Positions 54,194 to 62,796 of a DNA stretch of 64,000 bases are shown one piece after another. This DNA is from Marivita sp046591575. GTDB lineage: Bacteria > Pseudomonadota > Alphaproteobacteria > Rhodobacterales > Rhodobacteraceae. Within the stretch, counting starts at the first letter, position 1, and each line of letters starts with the position of its first letter. The notes beneath the pieces are model-generated. The model did no database searches, was not told where the DNA came from, and saw only the letters and a list, made by a program, of their open reading frames with translations. The stretch spans positions 394,240-458,239 of the forward strand of contig NZ_JBIQWA010000002.1 of assembly GCF_046591575.1 (NCBI RefSeq). The letters are read 5' to 3'. The position numbers and the translations under genes are program-made.

Positions 54194-55747
54194 ATGAAAA
54201 AGACATCGACATTCTGGCTGACCGCATTGGCTACAGCCGCAGCGACCGGCCCTTTGGCGGCCCAGGACGCGGTTGGCATTGATGCCCGCGTCAACGAAAT
54301 TTTCGCGAACACCACCGGTCCGTTTGTGAACCTGATTTTCGCCCCGTTTCCGGGCACAAGTTTTCCGTGGATCGTCATGTGGCTGGTCATCGCTGCGACG
54401 ATTTTCACCCTCTATTTCGGCTTTGTGCAGTTCCGGTTCTTCAAACATTCCGTGCAACTGGTAAAAGGCGACTATTCCGATCCCAACGACGCAGGCGAGG
54501 TCAGTCATTTTCAGGCACTGGCCACAGCCCTGTCCGGAACTGTGGGCCTTGGCAACATTGCAGGCGTCGCCGTTGCCGTCGGCATCGGCGGGCCGGGGGC
54601 CACGTTCTGGATGATCCTGGCCGGGCTTCTGGGCATGGCCTCGAAATTCACCGAATGTACGCTGGGCGTGAAATACCGCAATGAATATCCGGATGGCACC
54701 GTGTCCGGTGGCCCGATGTATTACATCTCCAAAGGCTTTGACGAACTGGGCCTGCCGGGCGGCAAAATCCTTGCCGTTCTGTTTTCGATCTTCTGTATTC
54801 TGGGAGCGCTTGGCGCTGGCAACATGTTCCAGGCCAATCAGGCGCACGCGCAGATTGCCAGCATCGTGGGGGATTACCCAGGCTGGATCACCGGGGTGAT
54901 CTTTGCGGCCATCGTCTTTGCCGTCATCGTCGGCGGGATCAAATCCATCGCCAACGTCACCGAAAAGGTCGTGCCCTTCATGGGCATCCTTTATGTCGGT
55001 GCCGCTTTGATCATTCTGATCGTCAATTATGACAAGATCGGCTGGGCCTTTGGCCAGATCTTCGCCGGGGCCTTCACCGGTCTGGGGGTTGCAGGCGGCT
55101 TTGTCGGGGCGCTGATCCAGGGCTTCAGACGTGCGGCTTTCTCGAACGAAGCGGGCATCGGCTCTGCCGCGATTGCGCATTCTGCGGTGAAAACCAAGGA
55201 ACCCATCACCGAGGGCTTTGTATCCTTGCTGGAGCCGCTGATCGACACGGTGGTGATCTGCACAATGACCGCCTTGGTGATTGTCATCTCGCAACAGCTG
55301 ATCACTGACCCCGCAACCGGCAACTACGTCCTGAACGAAGCGGGCACGGCGATTGCCACGGTTGGCGACACGTCCGGTGTCGCCCTGACCTCGGCGGCCT
55401 TTGGGGCTGGCATCAGCTGGTTCCCCTACGTGCTGGCCGTCGCGGTGGTGCTGTTCGCGTTTTCGACCATGCTTTCCTGGAGCTATTATGGCCTCAAGGC
55501 GTGGACCTATCTTTTTGGCGAAGGCAAGACGACGGAACTGGTCTTCAAGATCATCTTCTGCATCTTTGTCATTCTCGGAGCAGCCGCGTCGCTTGGTCCG
55601 GTCATCGACTTCTCGGATGCCGCAATCTTTGCCATGGCGGTGGTCAACATCTTCTGCCTCTACTTCCTGATGAAGTTGGTCAAGAAAGAGCTCAACTCCT
55701 ACGCCGCGCGTTTGCAAAGCGGGGAGATCAAGAAGTTCACGCATTAA
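54194..55747 (+). CDS. Alanine/glycine:cation symporter (AGCS family)
   Basis: A 517-residue sodium-coupled amino-acid transporter with about 10 membrane helices. HFQALATALSGTVGLGNIAG (about 106-125) and GGPMYYISKGF are AGCS signatures, as is RRAAFSNEAGIGSAAIAHSA. The N-terminus starts with a signal-peptide-like stretch (MKKTSTFWLTALATAAATGP, then LAAQD), which is not usual for the short AGCS members. The substrate is probably alanine or glycine, by family. A strong terminator follows at 55757. Confidence 0.9.
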   Translation: MKKTSTFWLTALATAAATGPLAAQDAVGIDARVNEIFANTTGPFVNLIFAPFPGTSFPWIVMWLVIAATIFTLYFGFVQFRFFKHSVQLVKGDYSDPNDAGEVSHFQALATALSGTVGLGNIAGVAVAVGIGGPGATFWMILAGLLGMASKFTECTLGVKYRNEYPDGTVSGGPMYYISKGFDELGLPGGKILAVLFSIFCILGALGAGNMFQANQAHAQIASIVGDYPGWITGVIFAAIVFAVIVGGIKSIANVTEKVVPFMGILYVGAALIILIVNYDKIGWAFGQIFAGAFTGLGVAGGFVGALIQGFRRAAFSNEAGIGSAAIAHSAVKTKEPITEGFVSLLEPLIDTVVICTMTALVIVISQQLITDPATGNYVLNEAGTAIATVGDTSGVALTSAAFGAGISWFPYVLAVAVVLFAFSTMLSWSYYGLKAWTYLFGEGKTTELVFKIIFCIFVILGAAASLGPVIDFSDAAIFAMAVVNIFCLYFLMKLVKKELNSYAARLQSGEIKKFTH

Positions 55748-55756
55748 ACAACCGAA

Positions 55757-55787
55757 CCCGCCATGCGCCTGGCATGGCGGGTTTTTT
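55757..55787 (+). terminator. Rho-independent terminator of the usp-symporter unit
   Basis: CCCGCCATGC (55757-55766), GCCTG, GCATGGCGGG (55772-55781), then TTTTTT. A textbook intrinsic terminator 10 bases after the symporter stop. Confidence 0.92.
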
Positions 55788-55796
55788 ACGGTTCAA

Positions 55797-55826
55797 CCGT
55801 ACAAAACGGACATTCCGTACAAACGG
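55797..55826. repeat. Short direct repeat
   Basis: CCGTACAAAACGG (55797-55809) and CCGTACAAACGG (55815-55826) are near-identical copies 18 bases apart, just after the terminator and before the palindrome cluster. Confidence 0.55.
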
Positions 55827-55852
55827 CATCAAAAAGATAATAGGGGGTTAAA

Positions 55853-55937
55853 GGGTCCGAAGCGGACCCAATGTTTCGCGCGCGAAACAATTCGGACCGA
55901 TTGAGCCAACGGCAAACAAACTGTCCGGGGACAGTTT
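55853..55937. repeat. Cluster of four palindromes upstream of rlmE
   Basis: In 85 bases: GGGTCCG-AAG-CGGACCC (55853-55869), the perfect 18-base palindrome TGTTTCGCGCGCGAAACA (55872-55889), TCGGACCGA (55892-55900) and AAACTGTCC-GG-GGACAGTTT (55918-55937). None is followed by a T-run. This may be a composite intergenic repeat element or a multi-operator region. Confidence 0.6.
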
Positions 55938-56024
55938 GAGATGAGAACCGGCGGAGCCGTGTTATAGGCTGACCTTTCTGATCGGCCATGTTACACAGCC
56001 GCGAAACAAGTCACCGGTGACATC

Positions 56025-56768
56025 ATGGCCAAGACCCCAAGCGGCAAAAACACCTCCGGCCGCGGACAGCGTGACCTTAAGGTCAAGGTCAAATCCGCCC
56101 GAGGCCGCAAGCTCAGCTCGACCCGCTGGTTGCAGCGACAGCTGAACGACCCCTATGTCAAACGCGCCCAGACCGATGGGTATCGCGGACGTGCGGCGTA
56201 TAAGATACTGGAACTGGACGAAAAATACCGGTTCCTTGTGCCCGGCGCCCGCGTTGTCGATCTGGGTTGCGCGCCGGGTGGCTGGTGTCAGGTGGCGGTG
56301 AAACGGGTCAATGCGCTTGGCGAAAAGCCTGGCAAAAAGGTGGGCACCGTGTTGGGGATCGACTTGCAAGAGGTCGAACCCATCGCAGGGGCCGACATTC
56401 ACCAGCTTGATTTTCTTGACGAAGGTGCCGACGAGCAGGTCAAGACCTGGCTTGGCGGCAAGGCGGATGTGGTCATGTCCGACATGGCTGCGTCAAGCTC
56501 GGGACACAAACAAACCGACCACCTGCGCATCATTCACCTGTGCGAAACAGCCGCCTATTTCGCCTTTGACGTGCTGGACGAGGGCGGCACATTTGTCGCC
56601 AAGGTTCTGGCCGGTGGTGCAGAGGGCGAGCTGCAAAAGCTTTTGAAACAACGCTTTACCAAGGTCATGAATGTCAAACCGCCCGCGTCGCGGTCAGACA
56701 GTTCTGAGAAATTCGTTGTGGCAACCGGCTATCGCGGCGCGTCGGAGGATCTGGGTCTTAACGACTGA
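56025..56768 (+). CDS. rlmE: 23S rRNA (uridine-2'-O)-methyltransferase RlmE
   Basis: FtsJ-type enzyme that 2'-O-methylates U2552 of 23S rRNA using SAM. The 247-residue product has a basic N-terminal extension (about 1-45), the substrate-binding WLQRQLNDPYVKRAQTDGYR, RAAYKILELDEKYRFL with catalytic Lys, the SAM loop VVDLGCAPGGWCQVAV, DMAASSSGHKQTDH with catalytic Asp, and FVAKVLAGG with the second Lys. It is followed by an uncertain small ORF on the other strand. Confidence 0.93.
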   Translation: MAKTPSGKNTSGRGQRDLKVKVKSARGRKLSSTRWLQRQLNDPYVKRAQTDGYRGRAAYKILELDEKYRFLVPGARVVDLGCAPGGWCQVAVKRVNALGEKPGKKVGTVLGIDLQEVEPIAGADIHQLDFLDEGADEQVKTWLGGKADVVMSDMAASSSGHKQTDHLRIIHLCETAAYFAFDVLDEGGTFVAKVLAGGAEGELQKLLKQRFTKVMNVKPPASRSDSSEKFVVATGYRGASEDLGLND

Positions 56769-56935
56769 ACCGCCATCGTGCGGAGCCGCAACGCCACATC
56801 CGCCCGCAGCGTTTCCGGCTCTGCCGGGGTGCGCACCGCGCCGTTTTGGATGGCACCCTGACGGCATAGTTCAAACAACCGGGCGACACCCGGCTCGGAC
56901 GGGCCTGCGCGCGGCAGATCTCGGTTATGTCTCAT
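56729..56935 (-). CDS. Possible small protein of unknown function (68 aa)
   Basis: An Arg- and Ala-rich ORF starting MRHNRDLPRAGPSEPG, with GGGGAGG four bases before the ATG, an unusually good ribosome-binding site for this strand. It overlaps the rlmE 3' end by 40 bases. The remainder lacks recognisable motifs. The strong start signal is the main support; it may be a chance ORF in GC-rich DNA. Confidence 0.35.
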   Translation of the reverse strand: MRHNRDLPRAGPSEPGVARLFELCRQGAIQNGAVRTPAEPETLRADVALRLRTMAVQSLRPRSSDAPR

Positions 56936-57107
56936 AAGGCCTCCCCAGGCGGTCTGACATATGCCTTTCCGTGCCTGATGAATGCGGCAATTTTATGCTG
57001 GCGGTTTGCCGGGCTTTTGCCGTGCGAAAAAACGCCTGTTGATGTCGCCTTTCTGGTTGCACAGGGGCGACCGCACCGGCAGTCTGCCGGAAAACGGAAG
57101 GGACATC
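56936..57107. other. Leader region of the carnitine cluster
   Basis: 172 bases before the BKACE gene, with no convincing protein gene. A clear operator was not identified. A frame open from 56982 joins the BKACE gene, but its codons before 57108 show no family similarity. Confidence 0.4.
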
Positions 57108-58022
57108 ATGCCATTAGCATTGAACCGCGAGGTGTTCATCACCTGCGCCGTCACCGGATCGGGCAGCACTCAGGACCGCAGCCCTCATGTGCCGCGTTCC
57201 CCCAAAGACATTGCCGACAGCGCGATCGAGGCGGCCCGGGCAGGGGCCGCGATTGTGCATTGCCATGTCCGTGATCCAGAGACAGGCGCGCCGTCGCGCA
57301 AGCTGGAGTATTACCGCGAGGTCACGGACCGGATCCGCGCGTCCGAAGTGGATGTGGTGCTGAACCTGACCGCCGGTATGGGCGGCGATATCACCTTTGG
57401 CCCCACACACGCGCCGATGCCGGTCAACGAGGCCGGAACCGACATGATCAGCGCAGAGCAACGGGTCGCGCATATCGCAGAATGTTTGCCCGAATTATGT
57501 ACGCTGGATTGCGGCACGATGAACTTTGCCGAGGCCGATTACGTGATGACCAACACACCCGGCATGTTGCGCGCAATGGGCCGGATGATGACAGAACTGG
57601 GGGTGAAACCCGAAATCGAGGCATTCGACACCGGTCATCTTTGGTTCGCCAAAGAGCTGGTCAAAGAGGGCATCCTTGAAGATCCGGCCCTGGTGCAACT
57701 GTGCATGGGGGTGCCTTGGGGTGCGCCGGACGATCTGAACACCTTTATGGCCATGGTGAACAACGTGCCCGATCACTGGACGTTCAGCGCGTTTTCGCTG
57801 GGCCGCAACCAGATGGCCTATGCCGCTGCCGCGACCTTGGCTGGGGGCAATGTGCGGGTCGGGCTGGAGGACAACCTGTGGCTTGAGAAAGGCGTTCTGG
57901 CCACCAATGCGCAGCTGGTCGCGCGCGCGGTGGGCATCGTCGAAGGCATGGGAGCCCGCATTATCGGCCCAGAAGACGTGCGTGCAAAACTTGGCCTGAC
58001 CAAGCGCGCGCCGCGTGGCTGA
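57108..58022 (+). CDS. BKACE-family 3-dehydrocarnitine cleavage enzyme (DUF849)
   Basis: A 304-residue Zn-dependent beta-keto-acid cleavage enzyme. By context it should condense 3-dehydrocarnitine with acetyl-CoA to give betainyl-CoA and acetoacetate. EVFITCAVTGSGSTQDRSPH (8-27) and the Zn site VHCHVRDPETG with His51 and His53 are visible, then NLTAGMGGD and LEDNLWLEKGVLATN near the C-terminus. ATG 57108 follows GGAAGGG; the frame is open further upstream but begins matching the family only here. It is first in a cluster with a carnitine-dehydrogenase fusion, the combination known from Sinorhizobium meliloti carnitine catabolism. Confidence 0.88.
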   Translation: MPLALNREVFITCAVTGSGSTQDRSPHVPRSPKDIADSAIEAARAGAAIVHCHVRDPETGAPSRKLEYYREVTDRIRASEVDVVLNLTAGMGGDITFGPTHAPMPVNEAGTDMISAEQRVAHIAECLPELCTLDCGTMNFAEADYVMTNTPGMLRAMGRMMTELGVKPEIEAFDTGHLWFAKELVKEGILEDPALVQLCMGVPWGAPDDLNTFMAMVNNVPDHWTFSAFSLGRNQMAYAAAATLAGGNVRVGLEDNLWLEKGVLATNAQLVARAVGIVEGMGARIIGPEDVRAKLGLTKRAPRG

Positions 58023-58097
58023 TGGCCGTCAACGGGATGCGGGGATGCATCGTCTCTTTCGCAAAGCCACGGCGAATGCGGTAAAGGAGCGGTTGGA

Positions 58098-59510
58098 ATG
58101 ACAAACAGTGCAGCGATCATCGGCGGCGGCGTCATTGGTGGCGGTTGGGCCGCGCGGTTTGCGCTGATGGGCTGGCAGGTGCGGGTCTATGACCCTGACC
58201 CAGAAGCCGAGCGCAAGATCACCGAGGTGATGGAGAATGCCACCCGTGTCCTGCCCATGCTGTACGAAGCGCCGATGCCAGAGCGCGGCACGGTGCGCTT
58301 TGTCGGATCAGTGGCCGAGGCGGTTGAGAGCGCGGACTGGGTGCAGGAAAGCGTGCCGGAACGGCTGGATATCAAGCACCGTATGTTTGCCGAAATACAA
58401 GCGGCCTGTCCGCAAGATGCGGTTGTGGCGTCCTCGACATCGGGGTTCAAGCCGTCGCAATTGCAGGACGGCGCAGCGCGCCCGGGACAGATCCTTGTCG
58501 CGCATCCTTTTAACCCGGTCTATCTGTTGCCGCTGGTGGAATTGGTGCCCAGTGCCGCGTCAGATCCGGCGATCCTCGCGCGGGGAAAAGAGACGCTAAC
58601 GGCCCTTGGCATGTATCCGTTGCATGTGCGTGCCGAGATCGACGCGCATATTGCCGACCGGTTCCTTGAGGCCGTGTGGCGCGAGGCGCTTTGGCTGGTC
58701 AAGGACGGCATTGCCACAACCGAAGAGATCGACAATGCCATCCGCTATGGGTTCGGCCTGCGTTGGGCGCAGATGGGATTGTTCGAGACCTACCGGGTCG
58801 CCGGAGGCGAGGCCGGGATGCGGCATTTCATGGCGCAGTTCGGGCCCTGTCTGAAATGGCCGTGGACCAGGCTGATGGATGTACCCGAATTTACCGACGA
58901 ATTGGTCGATCTGATTGCGGATCAGTCCGACGCGCAGTCCGGGGGGCGGAGTATTCGCGCGCTTGAACAGCTGCGCGACAACAATCTGGTGGCCATTCTG
59001 CGCGCCTTGAAACAGCAGGACGCGGCGGCGGGCGCACTGATCAAGGCGCATGATGGCAGATTGCGCGGGCCTTTGCGTGCCGAGGTGCCGTTGGTGACCG
59101 TGCGCCGCAAGGTGCCAGTCGATTGGACAGATATGAACGGGCATATGAATGAGGGCCGATACGGGCAGCTGTTCAGCGATGCCTCCGAAGAGCTGATGGC
59201 CCATGTCGGCGCGGATCAGGCATATATTGCTGCCGGTTACAGCTATTTCACAGCCGAGACATCGGTAAAATATCTGAACGAAACCCATGCGGGGCAAGAC
59301 ATCTATGTGACAACGCGGGTGACGCTGGGACAGGGCAAAAAGCTGCGCCTGTGGCACGAGATGTGCCGCGCGGCGGATGACACCGTTCTGGCGACCTGTG
59401 ATCAGTTCCTGCTGCATGTCTCGCTGGAAACGCGCCGGTCCTGTCTGCCACTGCCAGAGGTTCTGTCAGCGGTCGAAGCCCTCGCGGCGCAGCATGGGGA
59501 GTCGACATGA
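58098..59510 (+). CDS. L-carnitine dehydrogenase / betainyl-CoA thioesterase fusion
   Basis: A 470-residue bifunctional protein. The N-terminal part (about 1-320) is a 3-hydroxyacyl-CoA-dehydrogenase-like NAD enzyme: IIGGGVIGGGWAARFALMGW (7-26) and VAHPFNPVYLLPLVELVP (about 135-152, catalytic His). The C-terminal part (about 328-465) is a hot-dog thioesterase: VDWTDMNGHMNEGRYGQLF and TSVKYLNETHAGQDIYV. The first oxidises L-carnitine to 3-dehydrocarnitine; the second should release glycine betaine from betainyl-CoA made by the preceding BKACE. The same fusion occurs in rhizobial carnitine clusters. The next gene overlaps its stop by 4 bases. Confidence 0.88.
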   Translation: MTNSAAIIGGGVIGGGWAARFALMGWQVRVYDPDPEAERKITEVMENATRVLPMLYEAPMPERGTVRFVGSVAEAVESADWVQESVPERLDIKHRMFAEIQAACPQDAVVASSTSGFKPSQLQDGAARPGQILVAHPFNPVYLLPLVELVPSAASDPAILARGKETLTALGMYPLHVRAEIDAHIADRFLEAVWREALWLVKDGIATTEEIDNAIRYGFGLRWAQMGLFETYRVAGGEAGMRHFMAQFGPCLKWPWTRLMDVPEFTDELVDLIADQSDAQSGGRSIRALEQLRDNNLVAILRALKQQDAAAGALIKAHDGRLRGPLRAEVPLVTVRRKVPVDWTDMNGHMNEGRYGQLFSDASEELMAHVGADQAYIAAGYSYFTAETSVKYLNETHAGQDIYVTTRVTLGQGKKLRLWHEMCRAADDTVLATCDQFLLHVSLETRRSCLPLPEVLSAVEALAAQHGEST

Positions 59511-60667
59511 ATTTTGGTCTGAGCGATGAACAGGAAATGATTGTCTCGACCGTGCGCGATTTTGTCGAGCGCGAGATCTACCCGCATGAAGCAGAGGTTG
59601 AGCGGACGGGCGAGGTGCCGGAGGAGGTGGCCCGGCAGATCAAGCAGAAGGTGATTGATCTGGGCTTTTACGCTTGTAACTTTCCCGAAGAGGTGGGCGG
59701 TGCCGGATTGAGCCATCTCGACTTTGCTTTGGTGGAGCGGGAACTGGGCCGCGGGTCCATGGCGCTGACGCATTTCTTTGGGCGTCCGCAGAACATCCTG
59801 ATGGCCTGCGAGGGCGATCAAAAAGAGCGTTACCTGTTGCCTGCTGTGCGCGGCGCGCGGATGGATGCGCTGGCGATGACGGAACCCGAAGCAGGGTCCG
59901 ATGTGCGCGGCATGGCCTGCACGGCGCGGCGCGACGGCGGCGATTGGGTGGTCGATGGCACCAAACACTTTATCTCAGGTGCGGATCACGCCGATTTCTT
60001 TATTGTGTTCGTGGCCACAGGCGTTGATGAGACCCCGAAAGGGCCGAAAAAGCGGATCACCTGTTTTCTGGTGGATCGGGGTCATCCCGGTTTCACGGTG
60101 CGCGATGGGTATCGGTCGGTCAGCCATCGCGGATATAAAAACTGTATTCTGGAATTCGATACGTGCCGTCTGTCCGATGCACAGGTGCTGGGCGAGGTGG
60201 ATGGCGGGTTCGAGGTGATGAACACCTGGCTTTATGCAACCCGTATCACCGTTGCGACAATGTCGGTGGGACGCGCGCGACGGGTGTTTGACCATGCATT
60301 GGCCTATGCGGCCGAGCGCAAACAGTTTGGTCAGCAGATCGGCAAGTTTCAGGGCGTCAGTTTTCAGATCGCCGATATGATCACCGAAATTGATGCTGCG
60401 GATTGGTTGACGTTGGCAAGCGCCTGGCGGCTGGATCAGGGGCTGCCAGCAAACCGCGAGATTGCCAGTGCGAAGCTATACGCAACCGAAATGCTGGCGC
60501 GGGTGACCGACGCCACATTGCAGATCCACGGAGGTATGGGATTGATGGATGATTATCCCATCGAAAGGTTCTGGCGCGATGCGCGGGTTGAGCGGATCTG
60601 GGACGGCACGTCCGAGATCCAGCGACACATCATCAGCCGCGATTTGTTGCGACCTTTGGGGGCGTAA
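59507..60667 (+). CDS. Acyl-CoA dehydrogenase, probable gamma-butyrobetainyl-CoA dehydrogenase
   Basis: A 386-residue flavoenzyme of the acyl-CoA dehydrogenase family, expected to convert gamma-butyrobetainyl-CoA to crotonobetainyl-CoA. ALAMTEPEAGSDVRGMACTA (FAD/substrate), WVVDGTKHFISGADHADF and AAERKQFGQQIGKFQ are family motifs. The C-terminal RIWDGTSEIQRHI has Asp366 where most short- and medium-chain members have the catalytic Glu; the isovaleryl-type alternative Glu in the preceding helix is also absent (YATRITVA). The enzyme may use Asp366 as base. It is translationally coupled to the upstream fusion gene. Confidence 0.82.
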   Translation: MNFGLSDEQEMIVSTVRDFVEREIYPHEAEVERTGEVPEEVARQIKQKVIDLGFYACNFPEEVGGAGLSHLDFALVERELGRGSMALTHFFGRPQNILMACEGDQKERYLLPAVRGARMDALAMTEPEAGSDVRGMACTARRDGGDWVVDGTKHFISGADHADFFIVFVATGVDETPKGPKKRITCFLVDRGHPGFTVRDGYRSVSHRGYKNCILEFDTCRLSDAQVLGEVDGGFEVMNTWLYATRITVATMSVGRARRVFDHALAYAAERKQFGQQIGKFQGVSFQIADMITEIDAADWLTLASAWRLDQGLPANREIASAKLYATEMLARVTDATLQIHGGMGLMDDYPIERFWRDARVERIWDGTSEIQRHIISRDLLRPLGA

Positions 60668-60700
60668 CTGTTTTGATTTACCCTTTTTTCACCCATGTAA

Positions 60701-60746
60701 CAGATTCTTCGGCAGAAGAATCTGGGGCCGCTCCAGAAAATTCTGG
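60701..60746. repeat. Perfect hairpin plus second palindrome inside the carnitine operon
   Basis: CAGATTCTTC (60701-60710), GGCA, GAAGAATCTG (60715-60724) is a perfect 10-bp stem. It is followed by CCAGAA-AA-TTCTGG (60733-60746). Neither strand has a T-run after the stem, so it is not a standard terminator. It may protect or process the mRNA between the dehydrogenase and CoA-ligase genes. Confidence 0.65.
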
Positions 60747-60787
60747 GGTGTCCTGGTGGTTGGGACTGACCACTTTGAGAGCAAATT

Positions 60788-62796
60788 GTGACCACCCGCG
60801 CCCTTGACCGTCTGTTCACGCCGCGCCACGTGGCGGTGATCGGCGGCGGAGCGTGGTGCCGCTCGGTTTTCGACGGGTTGGGGCGCATTGGGTTTGACGG
60901 TGCGATCTGGCACGTTCATCCGACCGCTGAAGATGCGGTGCGCAATGTGGAGGATCTGCCCGCTCCTCCGGATGCCAGCTTCGTGGCCGTGAACCGCAAA
61001 TCCACGGTTCAGGTCATCCGGCAGCTGTCGGCCATGGGGGCGGGCGGGGCAGTTTGCTTTGCCAGCGGGTACGCCGAAACAGCTGACGGTCATTTGCTGG
61101 ACGCTGCGCTGCTTGATGCGGCCGGGGATATGCCGATTGTCGGGCCCAATTGCTATGGGTTTGTGAATGCGCTGGACGGTGTTGCTGTATGGCCGGATGT
61201 GCATGGGCTGGTTCCGGTAACGCGCGGCGTCGCCATTCTGACGCAAAGTTCGAATATAGCGCTGAACCTGTCGATGCAACGGCGTGGCCTGCCCATTGGG
61301 TTTCTTGGCACAGCCGGCAATCAGGCGCAGATCGGGATCAGTGCGATGGGGCAGCACCTGTTGCAAGACCCCCGCATCACCGCCCTTGGCCTTTATATCG
61401 AAGGGGTGGGCGAACTGTCAGCGCTGCAGGCGATGATGCAAACCGCCCATGCACTTGGCAAACCGGTGATCGCCCTGAAATCCGGTCGGTCGGACGCTGC
61501 TCAAAGCGCGGCTTTGTCACACACCGCCTCGATGTCAGGATCGGATATCGGGGCCACTGCCTTGTTCGACCGGTTGGGCATCGTCCGAGTAGATACATTG
61601 TGCGCACTGACGGAAGCGTTGAAACATGCTCATCTTTTCGGACAGGTGACACCGGGCCCGATTGCATCCTTGTCTTGTTCGGGGGGGAGGCAAGTCTGAT
61701 GGCGGACGGGGCAGAGGCGCGCGGTTTGCGATTTGCGCCGATCACACCGGCGCAGGATGTGGCACTGGCCGACCGTCTTGGCACATTGGTGACGCGGACC
61801 AATCCGCTCGATTATCATACGTTTATCTGGGACGATGCCGATAAGATGGCAGAGGTTTATACGATTATGGCCCGGGGGTCTGCTGCGCTGACGGTGGTTT
61901 TCGCCGATTTTCCGCGCGCCGACCGCTGCCAAACGGTCGCCTGGCGCTGTGTGCAGACGGCCTGCGTTGCCGCGCGTGAGGCATCTGGCACACCCATCGC
62001 CGTCTTGGCGTCTTTGCCGGAAAACATGCCGGAGGACATGGCCGTTTGGTTTATGACGCAGGGCATTCTGCCCCTCAACGGGTTGGAGGCCGGTCTGGAG
62101 GCGTTGGCCGCCTTGTACTCTGATCGGCCTCAGGCGGATGTGGATCGGGACATCCTTGTTCCGTGCTGTCAGACGAAGATGACCTTGTTGGACGAAGCCG
62201 ACGCCAAACGCGCCCTTTCTGCGTTCGGAGCAGACATTCCGCGTCATGCGATTGCGGATTCGCCGGATCACGCGGCCACAGGAAGTGAGACGCTGTTACC
62301 CGTTGTGCTCAAGACGCGCGGCCTGGCGCATAAGTCAGAGAGCGGAGGCGTGGTTTTGGGATTGGACACGCTCGACGCGGTGCGCGCGGCGGCAACCCGG
62401 ATGCATGGATCGTCTTATTATATAGAAGAGATGGTGACCGATGGTCTGGCAGAACTTCTGGTGGCTGTTATCGCTGATCCTGCCCATGGCTATATCCTGA
62501 CGCTTGGGGCAGGCGGTGTTCTGACCGAATTGTGGCGCGACACCCAGCATCTTTTGTTGCCCGCGACCGAAGCAGAGGTTGACGCGGCACTGTCGCGGTT
62601 GCGGTCTGCGCCTGTGTTGTCGGGATATCGTGGGGGCGCAGCTTGTGACCGGTCGTCTGTGTTGCGTGCGGTGATGGCGGTGCAGGATTATGTCATCGCG
62701 CAGGATGGCCGTGTGGCCGAGGTTGAGGTCAATCCCTTGATCGTGACACCGACACGGGCGGTGATTGCGGATGCTTTGATACGGAGAGAGGTCTGA
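60788..62796 (+). pseudogene. NDP-forming acyl-CoA synthetase, frameshifted in a poly-G run
   Basis: Frame one (60788-61699) encodes a CoA-binding and ligase domain: HVAVIGGGAWCRSVFDGLGR, PIVGPNCYGFVNALDG, and SHTASMSGSDIGATALFDR. It runs to IASLSCSGGRQV and a stop. The second frame continues the family sequence as GGEASLMADGAEARGLRFAP, then an ATP-grasp domain (VVLKTRGLAHKSESGGVVLG; GAGGVLTELWRDTQHLLLPA; EVEVNPLIV) to 62796. The shift lies in the run of seven G at 61681-61687; eight G would restore one 669-residue protein. It would activate gamma-butyrobetaine or carnitine with CoA and ATP. GTG 60788 is the likely start. It could be a mutation, phase variation, slippage or a sequence error. 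Confidence 0.82.
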
